From: Dichotomocladium elegans
Taxonomy: Eukaryota; Mucoromycota; Mucoromycetes; Mucorales; Lichtheimiaceae
Assembly (NCBI GenBank): GCA_025716815.1
Contig: JAIXMN010000006.1
Span: 930,001-994,000, forward strand
Direction: 5' to 3'
Length of the DNA stretch: 64,000 bases
How positions within the stretch are numbered: position 1 is the first letter of the stretch; each line of letters opens with the position of its first letter. Shown piece after piece: positions 48,402-60,983 of this stretch. Position numbers and translations under genes: made by a program. The notes under the pieces are model-generated. The model was not told the origin of the DNA, did no database searches, and saw only the letters and a list, made by a program, of their open reading frames with translations.

Positions 48402-49359
48402 ATGGAGCCGTTCTATCTTTCCAATATCGAAGTCGTAAGCTTAAAGCGCTACCCCTCCCCACTTGTTAGGAGATACCTCGATTATTCAGAACACTTAAAA
48501 AACTTTTTGCGCTTAATGGGTGGGTGCCCACGACAATAGCCATCTTTTCATACCTGAACCATATCGCATATATCGTCCAAGGCGTGATATGTGTTTTGTT
48601 TTGCATAGCAAGTCTATTCACCATCTTTGCTGTCCTGTCGGTAAACCATTCTTCCCCACTCCCCCCCCCCAGACGAACTGGATCATATCGACGATTTGAA
48701 CTGAATTCAAGATATAGGATCTCCCCTTGGTCCTGCAACTTGTCCATCGCCTAATGTGGGTCATGGTGATTCTATTCACAACCAATCTCTTTATTGACGT
48801 GGTTCTTTTTGGAGTCCAACAACCTCAATTCGAGGCATGGTGCATTGCAAAATCGCGAGGCGGCCTTGCGAATCATCTCAACACGCTCGTCATGGAGCAG
48901 GAAGACGACGCAAGTGTATACAATTGCACCAAACTCTGGGAGGATGAGCTCAAATTCTCGGTCGCAGTGTTCATAATGATTGCAATCTGTTTCGTAAGTT
49001 CACCCGCTCCCATCGCAGTAGAAGCGTATTTGGTAATACTAACTGGGTGGTGGGGCGCTTCATGTCTTTAGATATACTGGGCAGCCTGCCTTTGGTCCTA
49101 TTCCCAAAAGATGCAATACGCCATATTTCGCAATACTTATGAAATACCATTCCATCCTGGTGTTGCTGCTCCGATGCATGCTGCTCCAGGAACCGTAATG
49201 CATAACATTGGCAAGTCGGATGCCGTCGAAATCCACAAGGGCCGGAGCCTGGCCGAAATATCCCGTCAGGTGGCAAGCTATGCCCGCTCATTGTTTTCTT
49301 CTCGAAAATCTTCAGCACCTGATCCTGCTGTCGAGAAACCCACCTTACCCGTACAGTAG
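48402..49359 (+). CDS. Uncharacterised multipass membrane protein
   Basis: Exons 48402-48434, 48470-48640, 48718-48993 and 49072-49359 join in phase to 255 residues. Hydrophobic segments: IAIFSYLNHIAYIVQGVICV with LFCIASLFTIFAVLS (one or two passes), MVILFTTNLFIDVVLFGV, and FSVAVFIMIAICFIYWAACL, so three or four membrane passes. A 60-residue polar loop with one Asn-Cys site (VYNCTKLW) lies between the last two, and the C-terminus is a 75-residue polar tail. The layout recalls small tetraspan proteins, but no tetraspanin CCG or MARVEL signature is visible. The first intron (35 nt) is shorter than normal and the start is uncertain. Confidence 0.65.
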
Positions 49360-49561
49360 CCTCCTCTCATCTTTGGGATGCCCAAATAAACAATTAAGAA
49401 GAAAAGAGAAATGCAGATGAAGCGGGTCGCTCATTCCACGAAAACAGCAAAGCAAGCCTTTCAATGTATTATATACACTCTTGTCGCTCGCTCGTTTTAG
49501 AACAACTTCTTTCGGCTAATAATATTTTGATCCAGAGAGATTCAATTGAACATCCATGCAA

Positions 49562-50861
49562 CTAGAACCAGTGGTTCCATCTACTCCTCTGTTGCTGCTG
49601 TTGCTGTTGCTGCGCTTGTTGTTGCTCCATCTGCCCGTAGGTATATTGCTGTGGAGAAATGCCAGCCTGGGTATTAGAGTATGGCGATGCAATTTGTTGG
49701 GTATTATCGGCGATGCGGTTGACAGGCACAGAGCTATTTTCAATGTATTGCATGCCGTTGCCGCCTGCATCCAGCGTATTGAGGGTCTCAACCCCATTCA
49801 CCGTTACACGTCGTCGACCATTGCCGTAATCCTCGGTCACAGTCGTACCCTTTACCCGCCCCATCACCGTGTTAGATCCGGTGCTTTTCTCTCTCTCTGC
49901 TCACACAGGATTGATTGCTTGCTTACATTGCTATCTTGAACACGCGTGACAGTCACTGTTTCAACACGGCCATTGATCACCCGCGTTGTAGTAGACGACG
50001 ATCTGCTCATTGACCCTGGACCACCAAAGCTCGACGAGCTTGATGAAAAAAAGGTGCTTCCACCACGGCTGGCGCCATCAAAGTTGCTAAAAAACGAACT
50101 AAACCCCCTGCCAAACATCGGGTCACCTTGGAACATGCTGCTTTGTTGTGCTGCATTGTATCCCCTGGAGGGAAAACCGACTAAGGGAAACTTGTCAGCG
50201 AACGAATTTTCTCGATCGGCGTGCTCAGGGTTTACTCGCTTACAGAATGCATTATCGAACATGGACTGATGTTGCTGGAAAAAGCGCGCAAAGACCTCTT
50301 CGGGAGAATGGAACTAGGCACGGTCTCGTTAGATTATCACCTGATCTACAGAAAGTGGTACCCTCTTTTTCTGTCACCATGGCGACATATATATATACCT
50401 GAAAGCCACCAAAAGGGTGGAAGTCGCTTCCATTTGAGCTGTATGCGAACTGCTCTCCACCACCTTGGTCATACAGGCGACGTTTTTCAGCTATATTAAG
50501 CATGAGATGGTGAAAATTAGCATGCAAAAAAAAAGGGATGCATTGCTATCGATCACTTACGATCAGAAAGAATTTCGTAAGCTCGGCTAAATGAATGTTA
50601 GAACCTTCTTTTTAAATCCAATTCTCTCCTACAATGATCGTTACCCTATCTCTTTAAACTATTTCACCTTGAACCAGTGAGTAACTGGCTGAACAGCATA
50701 GTCGTTGCCCCCACCCCACTGACCTTCTCTGCCGCCTCGGGTGTATTGTTCTTATCCGGATGATATTGCAAGGCAAGCTTTCGGTATGCCTTGCGGATTT
50801 CTTGATCGCTGGCGTCGGCCGAGATTCCAAGTATTGCATAATAGTCGTATTCCGGCTCCAT
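49562..50861 (-). CDS. Type II J-domain (DNAJB-like) co-chaperone
   Basis: HSP70 co-chaperone. Exons 50861-50724, 50658-50645 (14 nt), 50586-50561 (26 nt), 50490-50399, 50313-50244, 50180-49927 and 49849-49562 give 293 residues. J domain at residues 1-70: [38 protein letters not shown] with [27 protein letters not shown]. Then a Gly/Phe/Ser-rich region ([30 protein letters not shown]) and [20 protein letters not shown], which resembles the DNAJB2/B6/B8 group. No CxxCxGxG zinc domain and no CTD1/2 pair. The C-terminus is Gln-rich. Two tiny exons in the J domain are supported by phase and family sequence. Confidence 0.9.
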
Positions 50862-52299
50862 TGTATTGTGCGTTTGTCCAAGTAAGAAAAGATAGGGAAA
50901 GAGATAGAAAATTGTATGTCCACATGCAATGCATAAACTTTAAGGCCGGACTTTATTTAGGAACACCGCCAATGGATCGAACCTTCGAGTAAGCTAGGAC
51001 AACCCTTTCCCCCCAAAAGTAGAAAAGATGGTTGATCGACGACGAATAACCACTCCCATCCAGCAATCATTCCTCATCCATCTACTTTAATTTAGCAGGC
51101 TTTGACGGGAAAAGGGGCGTCTTCTCGAGCATTTAACGAAATTCACGTATTCTGACCAAAAGCCCTCAAGGGGTGAATAGTGCTTAACCGTACCACCCGT
51201 TCTAAGCGAAGGAATACTTTTCAACATGTTGTTTTGTATTCTCTCAGAAGCAGCGGAATTCCCCAGAAGAAAAAAGAAAAAAAAGAGGCACGAGGGTAGG
51301 TCTATTCCAATTGGCTTGAACGATGCAAAAGCGGAGGAGGCATGATTTTTTTTCCTGAGAATAGTTATCAGAATTCGAAACGAAAAGTGGCAGTGAACAG
51401 TTGATCATCGCGGTAGTTGCTCGTCTAATTCGCGAACTCCAGCAGGGCGAATGGGCCGTCCGTCACGAATGCGTTGCTCTTCACCAAGGACAACTATTTA
51501 AAGAAAACTACGCGTTAGGAATGGAGAAAACGACTGAGCTGTCAAGACTTGCATCGCTTGTAGAGGATCCAAGAGGTCGCCACGACGAAGGGGCCAGAGA
51601 CCATAATGGTAGCCAGACTAGCGCATCATTATTAGGTAGCCGAGGACAAATGAAGGATAACCGGAGACGTACCGTCTTCCAGCGGGTGACAATCGACGTG
51701 CCATAGATTCTTTATACTGTGTAGTAGATAGACCGGAAAAATTAGGCCCGACAAGCCCTAAAAAAAAAGAATATCGACACACGGCGGAGTTGTTCAGACC
51801 AGTTACGTCAAACTGTCAAATGTTGTCATACATCTCTAACAAAAAGGTATGTTTCCATCCCGAGACACCACTCCAATCTTCTGTATTCTTTCCATGGTCA
51901 CATTTTCATGGGCGCTGGAATGATTTGCGACGGCCCGATTCGGCTATCATCGATTCATCTGTTCCTATATCCAGTCGACGGCAGCATCCAGCATAATCCT
52001 TGTCATTGGCCGGTGTGCCGTTGAGAACCGAGCTGTTCTGCGTGGTGTCCGAGAATTCATCTGGAATACTACCCTGAGTTATGGTGCCTCCCGAGAAATC
52101 TCATGATGTCACCCAGGCGCAGATATGTGAGATAACATCACAACACAGGCATACTGCCATCACGACATTTTCTTGACGATAAATGAGATCTAGCACTAAG
52201 ATTACGAAAGATCCATAAAGGTAATGATTCTTTATCCATATACATACTCCGATGACCGCTGTAGAATTATCGCAAGTTGGATCATGGTTTTTCCCTATT
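50862..52299. other. Gene-poor interval
   Basis: Promoter side of the J-protein gene followed by about 1.2 kb with no recognised gene. A + strand open frame at 51401-51706 has no known domain. Confidence 0.35.
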
Positions 52300-52470
52300 A
52301 CGACACCTGTAAGAATGAGAGACGAATCCTTATAGCTCAACTTCAATCTATCCGATGCTTCACTGATTCGGGACATCAGTGTCTTGCTTTCCAGGAACCG
52401 ATTGCGTTTAACTTTGCTCTTCATAGCCGACCAGAACTGTTCAATAGGACTGAGTTCAGGCGAATTGCAT
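52300..52470 (-). mobile_element. Fragment of IS630/Tc1-like transposon, copy 2
   Basis: The minus strand encodes only the C-terminal end of the transposase (SPIEQFWSAMKSKVKRNRFL, then SRISEASDRLKLSY), clearly homologous to copy 3 (SKVKWNRFLE) and copy 1. Homology stops abruptly at about 52460 and 52300. It is a truncated relic. Confidence 0.75.
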
Positions 52471-53770
52471 GCGACATTTGCTTTGCGTCACGCGCAAAGA
52501 TTTCTGGAGAAATGCTATACATTACATGCTATGCAGGGCGTTGTCAATTCCGCCATATGAGCCAGGATACACAATCTATGTAGGATAAATTCTTGCACTT
52601 GTCAAGCACTAAACAATAAATGCCACTAGTATGTCAGCGATGGGAATTGTTGTTCTTCGGTATGACTATCCATACCAGACAGTCCTTGCCAACGAGTTCC
52701 ATGTCGATTTGTCTTGAAAAGTCGAATTGGCAGATTGATTTTAGCCCGAAATTCATGTTTTCTGATAAGAACGATCCAAATCTTCGGCATCGAAAGCGTC
52801 TGGGATTGACCAGATTGTTTGTGGCATCCGAAAACAGCTCAGTCAAATTCAAGCCTATCTAGCAGAAGCTCATCAACCGATCATACATACTAATGCAGGC
52901 ATATTCCGAGTTCGGATTCGTTGATTTGGGCTTTACCGAGGACCAAATAATGGTGGTGGGTAAAGTCTCTCATTGAAGCATCGAAATGACGATTGCTAAG
53001 CTGATAAAGAAGAGGCATTCTAACGTCCATTGCCCAATCAGGGGTATGAATCTCAACTCAATCCGCTAGAAACTATAGAGAGTATTGGATATATTAAGTT
53101 TATTAATGTATCCAATATTCATAACATGAGCAGTGAGCGTGCCTGGCCGGTTCAGTCACCCAGACATGTGCTATGACAATGATCCACCCAGATGGGCAGA
53201 TGTCCTTGAACACGCACTGGCACACATCCATGTGGTGGGCTCCATGGCCAAGATCCAGCAGTCCAGACGCAATTCTACTCGCCACGACCACAAGGATGAT
53301 GTAGGCATAGTGGAAAGTACTGACTTCCAATTCCCCTAAACGCGTGAGCTGGCCAGGGCTTTGATACTCTAATATACGCCATCATCTCCCATGTTGGGCC
53401 CAGATGGTAAAAGAGGTTCCAAGTGTCGTTTGTCAATGGGCGAACGCCACTTTTGCGGGAAACTGCGTTTGGGAGGGAAATGGAGCAAATGCCGGGTCAT
53501 GCTTTGCAGCCTCGTGGTACGACAGTATTGCCTTGGTCATGATCAGCGACGATCAGTTGCTCGCAAGGTGTATACAACTGCAGACGGAGCACGTCACCCC
53601 ATGCGCCGCATTTTGCTAGTAAGATGAAGAATGAGTAGCTATGTTTACTTTATTTTCAAAAATAAATGTCGTGCAAAATACAAAAAAAATGTCGCATTGA
53701 ATTATATAAATTTGTCGTATCAATAGGTAAAAAGATTTCCCATCCATGATTAAAACGTGTTAGTCAACAG
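52471..53770. other. Gene-poor interval with unassigned open frames
   Basis: Short Cys-containing frames occur on the + strand (53404-53619, with NCVWEGNGANAG and three spaced Cys) and on the minus strand (53330-53103, with a hydrophobic N-terminus). Neither matches a family I know and each overlaps no other support, so they are not called as genes. Confidence 0.3.
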
Positions 53771-53830
53771 AAAAACACTACTCCTCCATACGCTTTAACT
53801 TACACTCAAGGGCCCCGAAGGACCCAGGAG

Positions 53831-54100
53831 TTATCCTGGGTAGTCCCAGCGATAACCGGGACGGAGAGACAGGGCGAGAGAGCCACCACACCAGAAGAGA
53901 CAGGCGGCTGCTGCCAGGGCGCCAAACGAGGGAATGGCGGCGGCGGCGGAGGGAAGGAGCGAAATGGGGCCTGTGATGGCAGCGAAAAAGAGCGGAAGGA
54001 GCGGAAGGGTGTTCAGGAACTCCTCTCTTCCATGGCTCAAGAAGCACGGGTACGATTGGTTAATCTATAAAGGACAGTGGATGTTAGTTGCAATAATCAT
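53831..54100 (-). CDS. Possible small hydrophobic protein (exon)
   Basis: The minus strand reads INQSYPCFLSHGREEFLNTL, then PLLPLFFAAITGPISLLP and two Ala-rich hydrophobic helices ending in LSLRPGYRWDYPG and a stop. A TTTATAG acceptor immediately precedes the INQSY frame. The pattern (Asn-Thr-Leu plus three helices plus GYxxxxPG) faintly recalls the MAPEG fold, but the upstream exon could not be joined in phase. Function unknown; it may be a gene fragment. Confidence 0.3.
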
Positions 54101-54199
54101 ACCGGATAAGACCATGGAAGAGAGGGTCGGGATGAAGTTGATGGAGAAAGGAGATTTCTCGGCTGTCCATTATTTATAGGAAATCAAGGAGGAGCAGAA

Positions 54200-55760
54200 G
54201 AAATTTCTTTGTGATAAACGATGCTGCAATAGATACAGCGGCGGATCATATGCTCTTTTCATCGACTCGCTGATCCTTTAATCGGTACAGAAGCTTGGAA
54301 ACGTCCTGTATTGCATTCGAATAGTACTTCCATAATTTCTTTGTGATGAACGATGCTGCAGTAAATACAGCGGCAGTAACTAAGCACATATGAGAATGAG
54401 AAACGAAACCTTCGATATCGCTCAGCTTTAAGCTATGGATGCTTCGCTGATCTGTGTTATCAACGATCTCGCTTTCCAAGAACCTATTCCATTTAACTTT
54501 GCTATTGACCACTGACCAAAACTGCTCAATAGGATTGAGTTCAGACGAGTATGGTGGAAGATAAGCATATCGACATCCTCGATGTATTCAGAGATATCCT
54601 GTGCCGTATGGATAGGCTCATTATCCATTACAAAATAATGGCCATTCCTATGTTCATACTTATCCATCTCGTCCATCGTTGCCTTAAATAAGCTGAGGTG
54701 ATGTACAGTTGCAGTTCCTTTGCTCGCAACTTCAGATTGACCTGCGCTCTTCATTTCTTGATTGGTGGCTGCGGGAGTCTCAAGCTACATTGAATGATGC
54801 CTGATGCTGAGATTGTTCCCACAATTGGTTGTCTTTGGTACTGTACCCACTGCAGGGGTCCCTTTCTTGGACCACACCATGCTGCATTTCATGTTAATAT
54901 GGAATCCAGACTCATCAAAGAAAAAAGGCAGCTTTTTGCAAGTCGATGTCGGTCCTATTCCATCTGCGCACTCAGTCAAGGCGCTCTTGGATCTTCGCAG
55001 CACTATTCCTGTCTATAGGTTGAAACCGAACCATTTTTAATGACAGTTGCATACGTTTTCATAAATCGATGGAGCGTCGTTTTAGATGCTCTGAGACCCT
55101 CAAGTCATTGGAGCAGCTACTCTAGGGCAATGGATGGGTCTTCATCAACGCATTCTAAAACAGTGCGCTTATGCTCTTCATTGAGAACACGCGAACGGTC
55201 CCCCGTGTTAGGTTTCTTAAAGATGCTGTCAGGGTCCTTCTCGTACTGTAATGCCCATCGCTGGGCTGAACGAATATGGAGACCTAGCAGCTGACGCACT
55301 CAAGATCTTCTCAAACATCCGTTTGAAAAATCTGACCTTGTCTTGGTCAGTTTATGCTGTGTAACTGCGCTTGATCCCAGCTTCTTTCATCCGAATGTCT
55401 GTATCCTTTCGCTGGGGAATGCGTGTGGGATTAAGCTCAGGGTTATCTTTGCACAATATGCTACGCAGATATTCAGTGTGAGAACAAACGGATTGAAGTG
55501 AGTACATTTCCTCATCAGTGGCATAGTCCATAGGTTCAAAACAGCCACGCTCATCAACGACATGACCTTGGCCATCTTGATAGAAAATTAGGTTGCCCAT
55601 TTCAGAACGTTAAAATGTATAAAAGAGAAAGCTTCTTTTTTTGTGCGACATCTTTCCATGTATGTGTGTGACATTCGATTTGTCATCACGCGTCAAGATT
55701 TCTGGGCAAAATGCGATCCTGCGACTTCAGAACTGGCAGAGTGCGACTTTGATTTTGAAA
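54200..55760 (-). mobile_element. IS630/Tc1-like transposon, copy 3 (most complete)
   Basis: Reading from 55600 on the minus strand: acidic N-terminal region (QGHVVDERGCFEPMDYATDE, LYSLQSVCSHTEYL), then the helix-turn-helix and linker (QLLGLHIRSAQRWALQYEKD, HKRTVLECVDEDPS), and the DDE domain with Asp-1 in FFFDESGFHINMKCSMVW, Asp-2 in YFVMDNEPIH, and the third catalytic block SELNPIEQFWSVVNSKVKWN near 54540. Frames are broken at about 55350, 55110, 54770 and 54560, so the element is inactive. Homology to copy 1 extends past the start codon to about 55765 (GACTTTGATTTTGAAAAAG), which may mark one terminus. The matching opposite terminus was not found. Confidence 0.82.
54202..54374. repeat. 41-bp direct repeat at the element's C-terminal end
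   Basis: 54202-54242 and 54334-54374 match at 38 of 41 positions (AATTTCTTTGTGAT..., GATGCTGCA..., ATACAGCGGC). On the minus strand both copies read AASFITKK, so the 3' end of the transposase reading frame was tandemly duplicated with a 132-bp period. Confidence 0.85.
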
Positions 55761-56326
55761 AAGAGTGTATAACGATGATACCCATCTAGCGGGGTTCCTG
55801 CCCTTAACCGCCAGGTCGAGAATAACGATGTGTCCGGTCATGCATATGACAAGCGAGCCCCAGATACAGTAATCGTTCAGTTGTCGCAAATATCACCAGT
55901 TCAAGGTCATTATAAGTCTCCTTCTTTAGACGTCAGCAAGTGCAGATGGAGAGGGCAATTCGTGGGTTCTACTTAATGAATGCATAGGATGGCATCCTTT
56001 AGTACAAGTGCCTACAGTATTATACGCCAGCTTGCGTATGGTTCCTCAACGGCGCTGCAGTGCGCGAGTACGCACTCGGAAAAGGTCTGACGCGCAACGA
56101 TCACGATAGTGAATTCCGTGTTTAACATACAGATTTTTCAGACTTAAGAACATCTTTATTCCCTGCAGTGGATTGCAGTCTTCGATGTCTGCTGATACGG
56201 CAGATAAAGTGTATACAATGTGTGCGGCTACTTTGTCGTCATTTTTTGGGCTTGCATTCCCCAACTCATCACGCTCCTTTTTCTTACCCCGCTTCACTGT
56301 CTATCCTTCCTTGCCTGTCTTTATTA
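55761..56326. other. Intergenic, CNOT11 promoter
   Basis: Region between the transposon and CNOT11. No gene was recognised. Confidence 0.45.
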
Positions 56327-56963
56327 ATGGCAACGGCTGATCCATCCCTCACATTTGCATTCGCATTCAAGAGATTTTGTGAACAGACTGAATGCAAGAC
56401 TTCTTTCAGCGCTGGATGCCATGCGTTTCTTTTGTTTAATCAGACAAAGGTTTCTTTTGTATATCCGCCCGTTTTTTCCAGAAACACTCGTTGAGGCTCT
56501 TATCGATTGCGGATGCACAACCCTATAGGAAACCTGGTGTCGACTCACCATTCTCTATATTCTCTATGCGCTTTACGCAGATCGGCCGCTCGAGAGAAAC
56601 CCGTTTTTGACTTTTTTCCTAGAGTTTGTCACAACTGACCACTACAAGGCTGACAAACTTGAACGATGCTTCGTTAATCGCATTCTAAACGGTTCTATCG
56701 CCCAGGTAGCGTGCTTTCTTTAGCTCTGACCGAGACCCTGGGTTCGTGCAAATAACCCTCCGCCCCCTTTTTAGGTACAGTCTATGATACCAAAACAATT
56801 GTGCAACAACAGTGGGGATGGAGCATTATTGCTGCAACACGAACCGCCACCAGCTGAGTGGCGCTTGAGAGAGCTGGAAAGGAGCGTCGCCCGACTTGTT
56901 AATGACCCGTAAGGCTCTCTCACACATGAGATAATCAAGAAAGATACTGATGGGGCTATGTAT

Positions 56964-56996
<33 letters not shown>

Positions 56997-57830
56997 AGAT
57001 GGAAGGAGCATGAAGCAGAAAAGGTGCGTGCATGGATTGACTAGAAATTTATTAGTGAGGCCTCACCTCCTACCAGGATACACTCCGAGCAATTCAATTA
57101 ATCCATGAAGCCTCCATACGGACGCTAACCATCCCAGAGCATCAGGTATGTCTCTAGACTATTCCAACGCCACTGAGGTCAAATCATTCCCACTGATCTG
57201 AGCATCTGCTTGCAGTTTGTGCAGAAAGCATTTGCCAATGATGAGTTTGCCCGCATATGTGGGGTGAGTCCAGAGGATGTGCGACGGATAGTCGACATGA
57301 ACCACCTGCTTTCACTACAAATAGTACGAGCATTTCTGATACAACCGGACGGCAAAGAGTGAGTTGGTTGGCAGAGACAAACATGGGTGTAGTTAACGAA
57401 AGAGCAGATATCTTGAAGCATTAGCCGAGATACCTGTGACGAGCAATTGCATTGAAGTGATCCACCATCTTTTGACCCTCGGAGAAACCCTAGAAGACGA
57501 TTTCTTGCACAAGTACATTTCGGCCATAATACATTCCTGCGAGCTTTTGCCTGATGGATCACGCAAAGACAAACATGCTCGAATGGTTAGTTCCACTTAT
57601 CGTCCCCAGCCGATCTTGTCATGACCTTCTTTCATATCCGCACATAGGTTGCCAAGTTCATTCAGTCATTGCTCGACAAACACATCATCCGTGTAGCAGA
57701 TTACATTATTGAAATTCAATCGTTCTGCGTCGGTTATCTCCGGCTGAAGGATGTGTCAACATTGTTCCGCCTTGCATCGAAAGAAGCGCAGTTGACAGGA
57801 ACCGGAACCGGACCCGGAGGATCTCGATAG
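56327..57830 (+). CDS. CNOT11: CCR4-NOT complex subunit CNOT11
   Basis: Scaffold-associated subunit of the CCR4-NOT deadenylase. Exons 56327-56449, 56529-56705, 56775-56908, 56999-57023 (25 nt), 57077-57145, 57216-57358, 57408-57585 and 57648-57830 give 343 residues. Seen: RLTILYILYALYADRPLERN and PFLTFFLEFV near the N-terminus, PPPAEWRLRELERSVARLVN, VSPEDVRRIVDMNHLLSLQI, FLHKYISAIIHSCELL and the C-terminal signature FIQSLLDKHIIRVADYIIEI with QSFCVGYLRLKDVSTLFRLA, the counterpart of the end of human CNOT11. The 25-nt exon is the only way I found to connect exons 3 and 5 in phase, giving NDPWKEHEAEKDTLRAIQ. The upstream intron carries (CA)n(TA)n at 56963-56996. Confidence 0.9.
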
Positions 57831-58357
57831 CAGGTAGATGTATGTATGATAGACTATGAACAGTAAATAGCGGGGGAGGTGGTGGATACACAGTTTGGGA
57901 TCTGTCAGTAATTGTAATTCGGGCATAGTCAAGGCAGGGAGAATACAGAAAGCAACAGAACGAGGCTCGCATGGATTTCATTCGGATCTTCTTGATGCCA
58001 TGCTTTCCCCGTTGCCAATGTCACTAAGGAAGCAACTAAGTGAACCTACTTTGCTTAATACGAGGTAGAAACAATTCAAGGACAGTTAAAGGGAAAAAAG
58101 AGAATGAATGGAAGAAAGGATAAAAAAATTCAATCCGAACTGAAGAGAATGCATCTGAAATATAGCTGTCTAATTCATTAACGGCATCTGTCAGTGGCAA
58201 TACGGGAAACCCAAGTGACCGGACAGTCTTGAAGACGCCTTGAACGGCAAACACATCGATTGATGTGACCTAATACCCAGCGATTGCTGCTTTGATAGAC
58301 GAGGATCATGCATCAGACACATGTTAGCACTGACATATGGCGCTGCTGAACTGTATC
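57831..58357. other. Intergenic
   Basis: 3' region of CNOT11. An open frame on the minus strand at 58254-58036 (PVLPLTDAVNELDSYISDAF) has no recognised domain. Confidence 0.35.
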
Positions 58358-58643
58358 TCATGGGTCCTCCATAAGCATGATGTCCACGTCTTCGAGGTTG
58401 AGCATCCGGTAGAAAATGGGAGACAGGCCTTTCAGTCCATAATGCTTAATCACATTTCCTCAAATCATAAATAATGCTCTACGCAACATACGAGCAAGAT
58501 CGACTCTTTCGGACGCCAGGTCCTGTTTCCTCTTGTCAGCATGAAGGGTGGATTGTATGGCGGGCAAGAACGATGAAGGTGAGCGCAAGGACGGCAGCGT
58601 AGAGAGTAGCGATGACAAGCATATCTACGTAGTTTCTTACCAT
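58358..58643 (-). CDS. Possible small single-pass membrane protein
   Basis: The minus strand starts MVRNYVDMLVIATLYAAVLA with one membrane helix (LYAAVLALTFIVLA), then a charged stretch KRKQDLASERVDLAR, and ends GLKGLSPIFYRMLNLEDVDI with MLMEDP and a stop at 58358. These pieces lie in different frames; joining them needs a 33-nt intron (58459-58491, GTATG...GAG) and a further junction near 58540-58575. No family was recognised. It could be a real gene with very short introns or a degraded one. Confidence 0.35.
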
Positions 58644-58741
58644 CGAATACTCCATAAACCATACTTTAATTTGCTGTAAATAGATATTTGCGGAAAATTG
58701 TGTATTTTTTTTGGGTCCATGTCTTCTATGTATACTTTATT

Positions 58742-59252
58742 TTACATGCTACCGCCGAAGGACTGGCCAGCGGACTCACGCTGGATTCTGGAAACGTAGG
58801 CGCGCGAAACGACATTCCAGGCTTCCATGTAGCGATCCATGCACTTGGACAGGCAGGTCTGCTCGCCGCCGCTCAGGCTGGCGCCGGGCTTGGGAACGCA
58901 CTTTTCGTAGCACTTCTCATTGATTTTCTATGACGGACAAGCGCGTTTATGCGGTATGTTGCGTGAGTTTCATTCTTTTCGAATATATATATATATATAT
59001 ATATATGTATAGCTTTTCTTTTTTTTTTCAAATGAAAAGAAAAATGACGCATACGTTAATGAGCTCTTGGGCATTGGCCAAAGCAAGTTCGCTGCGGACC
59101 TTGTCCATGACTTCCTGCTTCTTGTTACCCTATTGTTGTGACACCATGATCAGTCATGTCGGTACGGATCAGCGTTTCCAGTGGGTGCCTCGTTTATTTA
59201 CCAAGTCGGAAGCTGGCGCACCATAGTTGTAGCCCGAAGAATAGTCGCTCAT
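58742..59252 (-). CDS. TIM13: Mitochondrial small Tim chaperone TIM13
   Basis: Intermembrane-space chaperone that with TIM8 escorts hydrophobic precursors to TIM22. Exons 59252-59202, 59129-59055 and 58927-58742 give 103 residues. Seen: [20 protein letters not shown], the twin CX3C motifs CYEKC and CLSKC, and [20 protein letters not shown], all characteristic of Tim13. Length is normal. Intron 2 contains a (TA)n run at 58983-59006. Confidence 0.95.
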
Positions 59253-59654
59253 GTTGTATAGGTTATGGACGAAAACGAAAAGAAAACAAAAAAACAAAAA
59301 CAAAATACGGGGGCGGGTTGGGGTTGTCCTTATTTTGGGAGCTAGTGCGGACGAATTCGACAAGCCACAGGCTCTCCAACACATTCCACGCACGCATACA
59401 GAGAGAGAGAGAGAGAGAGCAAGCCTCGCAGAATCTTTCATTGGAGTACATCCGTAAAAATACATAACCCTCTGGTCAAGAAGCCATACAAGAGGTATTC
59501 TTTTCGATTACATCTTTTCTCTCCACACACACACAACACACATGCTCTCTCTCTCTCTTTAATATGTATTTATACTCTCAAAGAAATCTTTATCCAAATG
59601 CGGGGCTTTTTCGCTCCTCATCTTTTTTTTATTTTATTTTTCCACATTTTATAT
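59253..59654. repeat. Divergent promoter region with GA/CT microsatellites
   Basis: About 400 bp between TIM13 (-) and EAF3 (+). It has (GA)n at 59399-59419 and (CT)n at 59545-59558, a purine/pyrimidine asymmetry that may act as a nucleosome-free promoter element. Confidence 0.6.
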
Positions 59655-60983
59655 ATGGCCGAAAAAAGGCAAACTCTTGAGAAAGACGAACGCATTTTAT
59701 GCTTTCATGGTCCTCTTCTTTATGAAGCCAAAGTAAATTGCCAAGGAACTTTAGCATCCCACATCCCTTGCCTCATGTCCCATATTTTATTAGATTGTCA
59801 AAGTCGATTTGAGCGAGGATCAAAAGCCTATTTATTTAGTCCACTACAAGGGCTGGAAGCAGACGTAAGGGGGAAAAAGGGCGATCACCCTTTTTTTTTA
59901 AATATTGCATAACTTATCTTTTATTTATACATACATGTACCCTCCGCTCCCTCCCCGTTTTTCTTCTGCTATAACAATTTATGAGTTCCGTTTCTCATAG
60001 GTGGGATGAATGGGTGCCTGAAGAACGCGTATTAAAGTGGAATGACACGAACCTTCAGAAACAGCAACAACTCAAAGACATGCACGGCCGACGAAAAACA
60101 TCACGGTCATCCATTCGAACCGGTCACGACGGAGCATCTATCACATCCTCTGAATCGCGTGGACGCAAACGCCATCGTGATCAGAGCACCTCGGACAAAC
60201 CACGTTCGGTATAGAAAAACAAGAACATGCGGGCTCTTCTTTTTTTTTTCAGGTTATTTACAGCAATTGCCAATTATTTATGGACGGTGCTAGGAGGACG
60301 ACAATCTTTGGCGGCAAGAATTTGGTCTAGTGATTCCTGAATCGCTCAAAAGCCGGCTCGTGGACGATTGGGAGAATGTGACAAAGAACAAAGAACTCCT
60401 GCCTCTTCCGCGTCAACCGTCTGTATCCAACATCTTGGAGCAATATACGCAATATGCTCGCGAGCAACGTACGATGTAAGACGCACCAAGAAAAAGGCGA
60501 GGACTGGAGGAGGGAAGGAAGTTTGAAAGCTGATGAGAATGGTAGGGACGAAGAGACTTTGGAACAGGTGGTTGATGGCATTCGACTGTACTTTGAAAAG
60601 TTAGTGGGTACCTTATTACTATACCAGATCGAGCGGGAGCAGTTTGAAGAGCTTCGGGCATCGGCACACGGCAAATCACTCTGCGATATATACGGGATTG
60701 AGCATTTCCTGCGCTTATTTGGTAAGCGGATGGGGGAAAACGATCCACTGCTGCTGTTCTGCGGTTTGACCCTTTCCCCATTGCATTTCGTCTCTAGTAC
60801 AAATGCCGATCCTGATGAACCAAGCCAACGTCGACCCGGAGACACTTGTGTTCCTGCGGGATACATTTGCAGACCTTTTACGGTAAATGCTACAGAGACT
60901 CCCCTTGAAACGCTCTCTTCATTGACAGCATGGCTCTCTGGTTTAGATTCATTCAAGACCACGAAGAGGAGTATTATTCCTAG
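59655..60983 (+). CDS. EAF3: Chromodomain/MRG protein Eaf3 (MRG15)
   Basis: Shared subunit of NuA4 acetyltransferase and Rpd3S deacetylase; the chromodomain reads H3K36 methylation. Exons 59655-59732, 59794-59864, 60001-60208, 60294-60475, 60546-60721, 60798-60882 and 60929-60983 give 284 residues. Chromodomain: DERILCFHGPLLYEAKIVKV, KPIYLVHYKGWKQTWDEWVP with ERVLKWN. Then a basic Ser-rich linker (RGRKRHRDQ). MRG domain: LVIPESLKSRLVDDWENVTK, LPRQPSVSNILEQY, VVDGIRLYFEKLVGTLLLYQ, FEELRA, LCDIYGIEHFLRLFVQMPIL, VDPETLVFLRDTFADLLR, ending DHEEEYYS. Confidence 0.94.
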